Assembly: GCA_032156805.1 (NCBI GenBank) | Contig: JALDXQ010000010.1 | Span: forward strand, 1-64,000 | Direction: 5' to 3' | Length of the DNA stretch: 64,000 bases | Source: Gp6-AA40 sp032156805 | Lineage (GTDB): Bacteria; Acidobacteriota; Vicinamibacteria; Vicinamibacterales; UBA2999 | Part shown: positions 35,375 to 43,500 of the stretch, in pieces | Layout: every line of letters starts with the position of its first letter | Position numbering within the stretch: position 1 is the stretch's first letter | Translations under genes and position numbers: made by a program | Notes under the pieces: generated by a model | Told to the model about the DNA's origin: nothing | Database searches by the model: none | The model's input: only the letters and a program-made list of their open reading frames with translations

Positions 35375-36694
35375 ATGATTCGCCGCCGATACTCACAGAT
35401 GCTCGCCGCGTTCCTCGTCGTCACCGTGCTCGGCTTCGCGCCGGCACAGGCGGTGGCCGGCGAACGCCTGATCGTCCGGACATCGGGACTCCTCGACCTG
35501 CCCCTCGTCAAATCGCTGTGCCGGATCGTCGGCTGCAACATCCTGTACGGTCTCGATGGCACGCTCGGCAAGCTGGTCCTGATCTCGATCCCCGACGCGC
35601 TCAGCCTGCCGCTCGTGATCAACCTGCTCGAAGCGGTGCCCGGCGTCTCGGTGGAGCTCGATCAGGTCGTGCACACCGAGGGCGCGATGGGCACGCAGGC
35701 GCCGCTGGCGCTCTACGACAAGGAGCCGGTCAACTACTACGGCACCCTGGTCCGCGGCGGATACGTGCGGCAGCCGGCAGTCGAGATTCTCGGCCTGCTC
35801 GACGCGCATCGGACCTACGGTGTCACCGGACGCGGCATCACCGTCGCGGTGATCGACACCGGCGTCGACCCGCATCCGGCGCTGAAGCCGGTCCTGCTTC
35901 CCGGCTACGACTTCACGCGCAACCGCGAAGGCGGCGCGGAGAAGACCGACGTCAATCAGTCGACGATGGCCATTCTCGACGGCGAGCCTGGCTTCGTGAA
36001 CCAGTCGACGATGGCGATTCTCGATCAGTCGACGATGGCGATTCTGGACGGGCCCGACTACGCCGCGTTCGGCCACGGCACGATGGTGGCGGGCGTGGTT
36101 CACCTGACCGCACCGCGCGCTCGCATCCTGCCGCTCAAGGCGTTCAAGGCCAACGGATCGGGATATGCCTCCGACGTGCTGCGCGCCATCTACACCGCGG
36201 TGAGAGAGGACGCTGACGTGATCAATATGAGCTTCAGCTTCTCGACCCGGTCGCGTGAGCTCGAACACGCGCTCAACTACGCGACCCATCGCGGCGTCGT
36301 GGCCGTGGCCTCGACCGGAAACAGCGGCCAGAAGATCAATGTGTATCCTGCGTCGCTCTCCAACGTCATTGGCGTCGCCTCGACAACCGACTGGGACACG
36401 CTCTCGTATTTCTCGAACTACGGTCCGAGCGTCGCGTGGATTGCCGCGCCGGGCGAGGCGATCGTCAGCACCTATCCGTTCGGCAGCTACGCTGCGGCCT
36501 GGGGCACCTCGTTCAGCACGCCGTTTGCGGCGGGCACTGCTGCCTTGCTGGTCGAGCTGAACACGCGCATCTCGCCGTCACAGGCCGCTGATGCTCAGGG
36601 GCACGCGGTCCCGTTCTCGAGTGAGGTGAAGAAGGGCCGGCTCAATGTTCCGGCGGCGCTGCGCGCCGGCCGTCCGCTGCTGAGGCTGTGGTAA
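35375..36694 (+). CDS. secreted S8 subtilase with internal octapeptide repeats
   Basis: 439 residues with a signal peptide (MLAAFLVVTVLGFAPAQAVA). A pro-domain follows (~30-110, LVLISIPDALSLPLVINLLEAVPGV-type inhibitor fold). The triad is Asp161 in VAVIDTGVDPHP, His234 in FGHGTMVAGVV and Ser379 in GTSFSTPFAAGTAALL, with Asn in VASTGNSGQ. Between Asp and His the chain carries three copies of QSTMAILD (residues 195-202, 210-217 and 218-225), the last two directly abutting. No other part is repetitive. AAGGAA lies upstream of the ATG. It follows the anti-sigma-like gene by 28 bases, and the HD-GYP gene follows after 5 bases. Confidence 0.92.
   Translation: MIRRRYSQMLAAFLVVTVLGFAPAQAVAGERLIVRTSGLLDLPLVKSLCRIVGCNILYGLDGTLGKLVLISIPDALSLPLVINLLEAVPGVSVELDQVVHTEGAMGTQAPLALYDKEPVNYYGTLVRGGYVRQPAVEILGLLDAHRTYGVTGRGITVAVIDTGVDPHPALKPVLLPGYDFTRNREGGAEKTDVNQSTMAILDGEPGFVNQSTMAILDQSTMAILDGPDYAAFGHGTMVAGVVHLTAPRARILPLKAFKANGSGYASDVLRAIYTAVREDADVINMSFSFSTRSRELEHALNYATHRGVVAVASTGNSGQKINVYPASLSNVIGVASTTDWDTLSYFSNYGPSVAWIAAPGEAIVSTYPFGSYAAAWGTSFSTPFAAGTAALLVELNTRISPSQAADAQGHAVPFSSEVKKGRLNVPAALRAGRPLLRLW
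35957..36049 (+). repeat. three 24-bp direct repeats encoding QSTMAILD
   Basis: Copies lie at 35957-35980, 36002-36025 and 36026-36049, in frame and nearly identical in DNA with differences only at third codon positions (GCC/GCG, CTC/CTG, GAC/GAT). Copies 1 and 2 are both preceded by an Asn codon; copy 3 directly continues copy 2. The wobble differences with perfect peptide identity suggest selection on the peptide rather than a very recent slippage event. Confidence 0.9.
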
Positions 36695-36699
36695 CGGCA

Positions 36700-37365
36700 A
36701 TGACCCCGTCGTGGGTGCCAGAAAACCTGCGCGTCAAGGAGCTCCAGGGGGAGCTCCTTGCCGTGCGTACGTCTGTCATCTGCGCGATGAACCAGTTGCT
36801 CGACTTGAAGGACCTGAACACCGGCGTCCACTCGACGCGGCTGGCGGAGTGGTCGGTCCGCATCGGCCGGGACCTCGGATTCGACGAGGCCGCGCTGCGC
36901 GACCTCGAGGTCGCGGCCATTCTTCACGACATCGGCAAGATCGGAACGCCCGATCACATTCTGAAAAAGCCGGGGCCGCTGACCCACGAGGAGCGCGAGG
37001 TCATCAAGAAACATCCCGAGTATGGCTGGGCCGTGCTGCGCGTCGTTCCCGGGTTCGAACGCGTCAGCCTGTTCGTGCTGCACCACCACGAGGCGTTCGA
37101 CGGCACCGGCTACCCGGCCGGCCTAAGCGGTGACGAGATCCCGATCGGCTCGCGCATCGTTTCGGTGATGGACGCCTTCGACGCGATGATCTCGTCGCGC
37201 CCGTATCGTCGCGGCCTGTCGCTCGAGGAAGCGGTCCGGCGGCTGGAGGCGGGAATGGGCACGCAGTTCGATCCGGTGATCACACCGCGCTTCATCGCAA
37301 TGGCCAGTGCCGACGCCACCACCGTGTTCGACGCGACCGGCGCCAGCCTCGCGTCGGCGCTCTGA
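36700..37365 (+). CDS. HD-GYP domain cyclic-di-GMP phosphodiesterase
   Basis: 221 residues with the HD-GYP core only: LDLKDLNTGVHSTRLAEWSVRIG, HD in AAILHDIGKIGTPDHIL, KPGPLTHEEREVIKKHPEYG, then HHHEAFDGTGYPAGLSGDEIP (the GYP motif) and GSRIVSVMDAFDAM. These enzymes hydrolyse c-di-GMP (some act on other cyclic dinucleotides). There is no receiver, PAS or membrane region, so control must come from expression or partners. The ATG is used; an in-frame GTG at 36688 would overlap the subtilase stop. It closes the run of closely spaced genes beginning at the peptide importer. Confidence 0.9.
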   Translation: MTPSWVPENLRVKELQGELLAVRTSVICAMNQLLDLKDLNTGVHSTRLAEWSVRIGRDLGFDEAALRDLEVAAILHDIGKIGTPDHILKKPGPLTHEEREVIKKHPEYGWAVLRVVPGFERVSLFVLHHHEAFDGTGYPAGLSGDEIPIGSRIVSVMDAFDAMISSRPYRRGLSLEEAVRRLEAGMGTQFDPVITPRFIAMASADATTVFDATGASLASAL

Positions 37366-37382
37366 GAAGGCAGATCGTCCCG

Positions 37383-37388
37383 TATAAT
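37383..37388 (+). promoter_or_regulatory. consensus -10 element TATAAT upstream of the membrane Rossmann gene
   Basis: A perfect TATAAT lies 68 bases before the GTG start at 37456, after the HD-GYP stop. No good -35 hexamer is seen 16-18 bases upstream. It suggests that the following gene starts its own transcript rather than belonging to the CHAT operon. Confidence 0.4.
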
Positions 37389-37455
37389 CGCAGCCGCTTT
37401 CCCTGGCACTGACTGGTGGCACTCGCCCGCCAGGTTGACGAGCCTGAGGTGCGGT

Positions 37456-39189
37456 GTGGGCGACTCACTCGATTCGTTCTGTGCCGGCTGTAGCTGGCTG
37501 GCGGAAGTGCAATGGGCACCCACGCTCGTCTTTCCGAGCCTCGTTGTCGCCGTTGTCGTCTCGTTTCTGATTCTTTCCCTTTACCGCCGACGCGTTCAAC
37601 GCTCCCTGGCCGCCACAGAGACACGGGCAGCAACAGTGGCTGCCAGCGCTGACGGGGATTCGTCCGCGTCCGGTCAGCACCGCGACTTGCCAATCCCCTG
37701 GTCGACGCTGGGAGGAGAAGCCGTTGGTCACCGTTCGCGCCTGCTGCGGCTGTATCTCGTGGCCGGCGTCGCGTTGGCCCTCGCCCTTGCGGTCGTCGAT
37801 ACGCTCGCGAACCGTGACGCTCATCCCCCCTCGGTCTTCCGGCTCCTGTTCGCTGCCGTGTTGTTCACCGCACCCCTGGTTCTCAGCGTCCGCCTTGTGC
37901 TCGGACGCTGGCGACCTGGCCTGCCGTTGATCGCGGCCCAGGTCGTCGCGTTCGTCGTGATCAGTCAACTGTCGCGGCTCGAGGGTGGGGACTCGACGGA
38001 ACAGGCCGTTCCAGTGGCGATCGTCCTGGCAATCCTCCTGCACCCGCGCATCCGCGCGATGGGGACGCTTGCCGCGGCGTTCTTCACGATCGTCTTCGTC
38101 GCTTCCTTCATCTCCATCGTTATCGCGGTCGTGGCCATGCAGGGTCCCATCCGGGCCGAGTTCATGTCCGATCCGCGGACGGCAGTTCTGATGGAGTCAG
38201 CTCAACGCGCGTCGAACGGCGCGACACTGGATGCCTCCGACTCGAATACACAACTCGTCTTATCGTATTTTTCCGATCACATCGGGTTCATCCTGCGGCA
38301 CACATTCGTCCTGATCGCGGTTGGTCTCCTCGCCGCCATCGCGATAGGCGCAGGATCGTTCCGCCTCGTCGCGATCAAATACGCGCGGAAACGCGTCAGC
38401 GATCAATGGCTGCTCGTCTCGTCGGCATGGCTGTACTTTGCTCTCGCCGTGGCGTCCGTGCAGTCGCTCATCGGACCCCTCGGCAACATCGCCTGCTTCG
38501 TTGCGTGGTGGGGAGGCGTGCAGTACATGTTCAGTCGCGTGCCGCACTATCGCGGACCAGGGGTGCGGTTACTGCTCCTACGCTCCTTCACGTTGGGCGA
38601 GCGAAGCGAGCGCCTCTTCCAGCAGCTCGAGGCGCTGTGGCGAAGCGTTGGCAGCATTCAGCTGGTCGGAGCCGTCGACGTCGCGCTGACGACGCTCGAA
38701 CCACACGAGTTGCTTGATTTCATGACGGGCCGATCCAATCGAGAGTTCGTTCACGATCAGGCCGGCGTTGATGCCCGCCTGGCGACCTTTGACCGCGACC
38801 GCGACCCGGACGGCCGGTTTCGAGTGAACGTGATCTACTGTGCCGGCGATTCGACGTGGAAGTACGCGGTCCACCGGTTGTTGGCCGAGTCCGACTGCGT
38901 CCTGATGGACGTGCGCGGATTCACGCGTTACCGGGCCGGATGCGTGTTCGAGATTCGCTCTCTGGCGGAGTCGCCAGTTCAGCCAAAGGTCGTGTTCCTG
39001 GCGGACCAGGCGACCGATCGCGCTTTCGTGAAGGAAACGTGGATGTCCGCAACAGCCTCCGGCGAAGGTGGCCAGTCAGCAGAATTGAGCTTCATCGTCG
39101 AAGGGCGGGCGGGAGAGGCGATCGGCGAACGAATCATGGCGGCGTTCGGGTCGCCCGACACGGCGGCTCCCTTGGGTGTCAGGCAGTGA
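37456..39189 (+). CDS. multi-pass membrane protein with C-terminal Rossmann/TIR-like cytosolic domain
   Basis: 577 residues. About eight hydrophobic spans: TLVFPSLVVAVVVSFLIL, LYLVAGVALALALAVVD, VFRLLFAAVLFTAPLVLS, GLPLIAAQVVAFVVISQL, the 200-245 region, TFVLIAVGLLAAIAIGAG, and WLYFALAVASVQSLIGPL onwards. After GPGVRLLLLRSFTLGERSERLF comes a soluble ~200-residue domain with alternating strands and helices (VNVIYCAGDSTWKYAVHRLL, DCVLMDVRGFTRYRAGCVFEI, VFLADQATDRAF). This is reminiscent of TIR-like or nucleoside-handling Rossmannoid effector domains, though no catalytic Glu can be assigned with certainty. GAGG before the GTG at 37456 favours this start over a TTG at 37435. The last codons lie in an inverted repeat. 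Confidence 0.65.
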   Translation: MGDSLDSFCAGCSWLAEVQWAPTLVFPSLVVAVVVSFLILSLYRRRVQRSLAATETRAATVAASADGDSSASGQHRDLPIPWSTLGGEAVGHRSRLLRLYLVAGVALALALAVVDTLANRDAHPPSVFRLLFAAVLFTAPLVLSVRLVLGRWRPGLPLIAAQVVAFVVISQLSRLEGGDSTEQAVPVAIVLAILLHPRIRAMGTLAAAFFTIVFVASFISIVIAVVAMQGPIRAEFMSDPRTAVLMESAQRASNGATLDASDSNTQLVLSYFSDHIGFILRHTFVLIAVGLLAAIAIGAGSFRLVAIKYARKRVSDQWLLVSSAWLYFALAVASVQSLIGPLGNIACFVAWWGGVQYMFSRVPHYRGPGVRLLLLRSFTLGERSERLFQQLEALWRSVGSIQLVGAVDVALTTLEPHELLDFMTGRSNREFVHDQAGVDARLATFDRDRDPDGRFRVNVIYCAGDSTWKYAVHRLLAESDCVLMDVRGFTRYRAGCVFEIRSLAESPVQPKVVFLADQATDRAFVKETWMSATASGEGGQSAELSFIVEGRAGEAIGERIMAAFGSPDTAAPLGVRQ

Positions 39190-39309
39190 ATCGTGAAAGT
39201 GTCTCGTGATTCGAGACCTGGAACGAACCGACCTCGGCATCGCGGGTTCCATACGACTCCAACTCGACGGTCGTGGAGCGCGGCGTTCACGATTCACTGC
39301 CTGACACCC
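39174..39309. repeat. 136-bp element bounded by a perfect 24-bp inverted repeat (MITE- or REP-like)
   Basis: The left arm (39174-39197) and right arm (39286-39309) are perfect reverse complements, beginning GGGTGTCAGGCAGTG and ending CACTGCCTGACACCC. An internal perfect 6-bp hairpin GTCTCG-TGATT-CGAGAC lies at 39201-39217. The left arm supplies the last five codons and stop of the upstream gene. There is no open frame inside. It is small enough to be a non-autonomous mobile element or a long terminator-like hairpin. Confidence 0.8.
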
Positions 39310-39407
39310 CCATTGTGGTTGCGTCCAGGACGCCTCATGACAGAACATTAGGGCGACCAACCACGGCCTCCGCCCCTTCATATCCTGGCGGACGCAGGGA
39401 GCGACTT

Positions 39408-40568
39408 ATGACGATGCGGAACATGCGCCGGGACATCCTCAAGGGAGGGTTGGCGGCCGCCGGGCTGACCGCCCTCGCCATTCCGGAATGGGCGCTGCCC
39501 GTCCTGGCGCAGGGCGAAACGCTGGTGCCGTTCACCGATCTGCCGGCCAACCCGCCGGCTCCAGCCGCGGATCGTCGCCTGCTCGACATACGGACAATCG
39601 ATGCGCCGCTGACGCCAAAAGACTCGTTCTTCACCACGCAGCACTACGGCCATCCCACCGTCGACCCCGACGCGTTCCGGCTGAAGGTGTCGGGCCTGGT
39701 GAACAAGCCGCTGTCGATCTCGCTCGACGAGCTGAAGAAGATGAGGAGCACCGAGGTCACCTTCGGCTTCGAGTGCTCGGGCAACCGGCGTCCGTTGCAG
39801 GGCCTCTGCAGCAACGGCAAGTGGACCGGTGTGTCGCTTCGCCACGTACTCGATCAAGCGGGGCTCAAGAACGAGGCAAAGGAGATCGTGTTCTTCGGCG
39901 CCGATCGCGGCGATGAGGAAGTCGAGTTCCGGACGCAGAAGTTCACCGTCAACCAGCAGTACGGCCGCAGCCTCCCGCGCGAGAAGGCGCTCGCACAGGA
40001 ACCGCTGCTCGCCTACTCGATGAACGGCGAGCCGCTCACCAAACATCAGGGCTTCCCGCTCCGACTGATCCTTCCCGGCTACTACGGCGTGGCCAACGTG
40101 AAGTGGCTGTCGGAGATTCACGCCCAGGAAGATCAGTACCTCGGCAAGTATCAGGCGCGCTGGTACCGCACGCTGCGCGGCGAGATGATCAACGGCGAGA
40201 TGAAGTGGACCGAGGCTGCGGTCACGACAATGCAGCTCAAGTCGTTCGTCGCGCGGGTGTCGAAAGCCGGCGACCGCGTCAACGTCCGCGGCGTCGTCCT
40301 CAACGACGGCACGCCCATCAAGTCGGTGGAAGTGAAGATCGACGACGGGCCCTGGCAGCCAGCGATGATGGACAAGGCGACCAGCGACAAGTACTCGTGG
40401 AAGCTGTTCAACTACACGTGGACCGGCGCCACGCCCGGGGAGCACACGCTCGTCTCGCGCGTGACCGACGTCAACGGCCTGGTACAGCCAACCGAAAAGG
40501 ACCTGGAGAACAAGAAGACCTTCCTCGAAGACAACTCGCAGTACCCGCGGAAGGTGATGATCTCTTGA
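39408..40568 (+). CDS. sulfite-oxidase-family molybdopterin enzyme, Tat-exported
   Basis: 386 residues. The N-terminus MRRDILKGGLAAAGLTALAIP is Tat-like and followed by an AQG cleavage region. The molybdopterin domain contains the Mo-ligating Cys in TFGFECSGNRRPLQG, and FFGADRGDEEVEF, LAYSMNGEPL, HQGFPLRLILPGYYGVANVKWLSEI are family signatures. The C-terminal ~120 residues form the Mo-co dimerisation domain (VRGVVLNDGTPIKSVEVKIDDGPW). No cytochrome b5 domain is present, as in bacterial SorA/SorT-type enzymes. Sulfite is the likely substrate. GGGAG precedes the ATG. No sorB-like cytochrome gene is adjacent. Confidence 0.88.
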   Translation: MTMRNMRRDILKGGLAAAGLTALAIPEWALPVLAQGETLVPFTDLPANPPAPAADRRLLDIRTIDAPLTPKDSFFTTQHYGHPTVDPDAFRLKVSGLVNKPLSISLDELKKMRSTEVTFGFECSGNRRPLQGLCSNGKWTGVSLRHVLDQAGLKNEAKEIVFFGADRGDEEVEFRTQKFTVNQQYGRSLPREKALAQEPLLAYSMNGEPLTKHQGFPLRLILPGYYGVANVKWLSEIHAQEDQYLGKYQARWYRTLRGEMINGEMKWTEAAVTTMQLKSFVARVSKAGDRVNVRGVVLNDGTPIKSVEVKIDDGPWQPAMMDKATSDKYSWKLFNYTWTGATPGEHTLVSRVTDVNGLVQPTEKDLENKKTFLEDNSQYPRKVMIS

Positions 40569-40571
40569 GCG

Positions 40572-43500
40572 TCAATGCACCTTCATCACGACGAACGTCA
40601 GGTCGTCGTACTGCTCGGCGTCTTTGATCCAGTCCTTCAACTCAGCCGCGATGCGTGCGCGGATGTCGTCCGCCGAGAGGTGGGCGACGTCGCGCAGCAG
40701 CGCCTTCAACCGATCTTCACCGAACTCGACCTGATCGGGGCTGTGCGCTTCGGTCACGCCATCGGTATAGGCCAGAAGCACGTCGCCTGAGCACAGATCG
40801 ACGGTCGCTTCTTCGTAACTCATTCCCGGCAGCATCCCGACCACGGCGCCGCCCGTCGTCAGCTCCTCCATCTGCGCTTCTGCCCCGGGCGCAGCGGCGC
40901 CCGCACGCGCGCGCACGAGGTAGGGGGGATTGTGCCCGGCGTTGACGTATCGGAGCTGCCGGCGATCGCCATCGACCTGTGCGTAGAAGAAGGTCGCGTA
41001 CTTGTTGCCCGGCGTCGTTCGATACAAGAACTCGTTCATCCTGGCGGCCAGCCTGGGCAGTGAGATGTCGCCATCGGAGGCGATGATCCGCAACGAGGCC
41101 TGCACGACCGACATGATCAACGCGGCTGCCACGCCCTTCCCGGAGACGTCGGCCAGCGCAAGCCCGATTCGCTGATCGCCGATGTGAATGAAGTCGTAGT
41201 AGTCGCCACCGATGCTGCGCGCGGGCAGACTGATGGCCGCGAAGTCGGCGACCCGGGCGTCCGGCGGCCCGGACGGAAGCAGCCGCTTCTGCACTTCGGC
41301 CGCGAGCGCGATATCGCGGCGCAGCACCTCCTGCCCGACGACGCGATCGGTCAGCCGCGCGTTCTCCATCATCAGCGCGAATTGATCGGCGCAGCTGCGT
41401 AACACCTGCCTCTCCGCCGAGCCGTAGCGATGATCGCGCGCAGGCCCCATGAGGAGGATGCCCATGATCTCGGTTCGCGTGCGCAGCGGTACCGCGATCC
41501 TGACCTGGCTGGACGCCAGCTGGCGAATCTCGCCGAGGCGTTCCGGCCGGCTCGTGGCGGCCCATGTCGCCAGCGATTCGAGCTCGTCGCCGTCGAACGG
41601 GAGTGGCTGTGGATAGGCGGCAAGGCGGTTGACGAGGAACCCGTCGCCGGGCACAACGCAATCGATCGACTCGAACGATCCGATCGCGATTCGCGTTCCA
41701 TAGCCGTCGTCAGCGCCTTTCTCCAGCAACGCCGCCGATTCGACACCGAGACGCTCGCACAGCGTCGTCAACGCACTGCGCAAGGCGTCGTCGAACGAAT
41801 CCGCAGCGCGGGCGGCAGCCACGAACTCGGTGAGGAGCGTCGGTGATGTCGCGCCAGGAGCGGCCACGACGACCTGTCGGACTTCTTGAACCGCGCGCAG
41901 GAAGCCGCGCCGTACCGATTGCCAGGCCGAACCCGGTTCATCTCGAATCGCCACCATTGGCGAGAGCACGCTCGCCCGCCATGCCGGCACATACGACGCC
42001 GCCGCAGCGATCAATGCGACGACTCCGGTCGAGAGGAGCACTGGAAGCCATCCCGTGTCGCGGATCTCGAGGAATCGTGCGAGCGCCCAGGCGCCGCCGA
42101 CGAGTGCGAGCGCGCCCAGTGCGATCCCGCCCAGCGCCATCTTCAGTCCCGCACCGACCACCAGCACCAACAGGTCGCGGCTGACGGCGCCGAGCGCCAT
42201 GCGCGTCCCCATCTCGACCGTCCGCTGACGCACGGCATACGACACGACACCATAGATGCCCAGCGTTGCGAGCAGCAGCGCTGCGAGCGCGAAGAACAAC
42301 ATGACCAGGGAGCTCACGCGCTCGAGTTGCAGCGAATCGCGCACGATGTCGTTCATCGTCCGCGCGTTGTGAACCGCCAGCGTGGGATCGACGCCCTGCA
42401 CCGCCCGGCGGACGTCCGCAACGATTCGCTCGGACGCCAGCGACGAACGCACGACCATGGTCATCGGGTTGACCGGAATGATCGCCGCCGACAGGTACAA
42501 CTCGGCCTCAGGAGCCTTGTTCAGTCCGTCGCTGCGCACGTCGCCAACCACACCGACGATTTCAAAGGGATCGCCGTCAGGCCGATTCAGGTGTCCGGTG
42601 GCACCAATCGGATTGCGGTTCGGCCAGTAACGATTGACTGCCGTCTGATTGACGACCGCCGACAACACGTCTTCTCGGGTATCCGTTTCCGTCAGGAATC
42701 GCCCGGCGCGCAGCGGAATGCCCATCGTCGGAAGAAAGTCGGGGGTCACGAAGATGAAACTGACCCGGCGCGACTCGTGTTCCGCCGGCATGCCAGGGAC
42801 ATGGACGGTGCCGCCCATACAACAGCCGTCGAGCGGAAGCTGATTGACCAGCGCAGCACTCGTCACGCTCGGGATCGCCTCGAGCGCGTCGATCAGCCTC
42901 ACCTGGAATGGCATCAGCGACTTGGATGTCATCACGCGGGCTGGAGCCGCCAGCTCGAAGGTCAGAACGCCCTCGGTGTCAAACCCGGTCGGGACCCGTC
43001 CCAGGTTTCGGAGATGCGCAACCAGGATGACGGACACGGCAAGCAGGGTGAACGCGAGCGCGATCTCCGCCACGACGAGCGCCTGCGACAGCTTGCGAAC
43101 CGAACCTCCCGCCGACGCGCGAACGCCCTCGGTGAGAACGGCATTGGGCGGCGTGCGCGTCGCCTGCCAGAGCGGCGCAAGACTGGCCAGTGCGCTGGCA
43201 ACGAAGGCGACGCCGAGCCCGAATGCGAGGACCTTCCAGTCGATGGCCATCTCGTCGGCGTTCGGCAGGTACTCGGATCCGGCAACCACGATGACGCGCA
43301 CGAGAGCAAGACTCAGCGCAACTCCAAGGACAGCTCCGATCACCGAAACGGCGGAGGCTTCCGCGAGATACCGCAGCGCCAGGTGCCCGCGGCCTGCACC
43401 AAGCGCGACGCGCACCGCTGTCTCACGACTCCTGGCGACAGCCCTCGCGAGCAGCAGCGTCGCCACGTTCGCGCAGGCGATCAGCAGCAGCACTCCGGCT

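Noticed and set aside
39408..40568. Calling this gene a second MsrP
   Set aside because: The Mo-site context FECSGNRRP and the C-terminal dimerisation domain match sulfite oxidases, not MsrP, which is present at 50292-51251.
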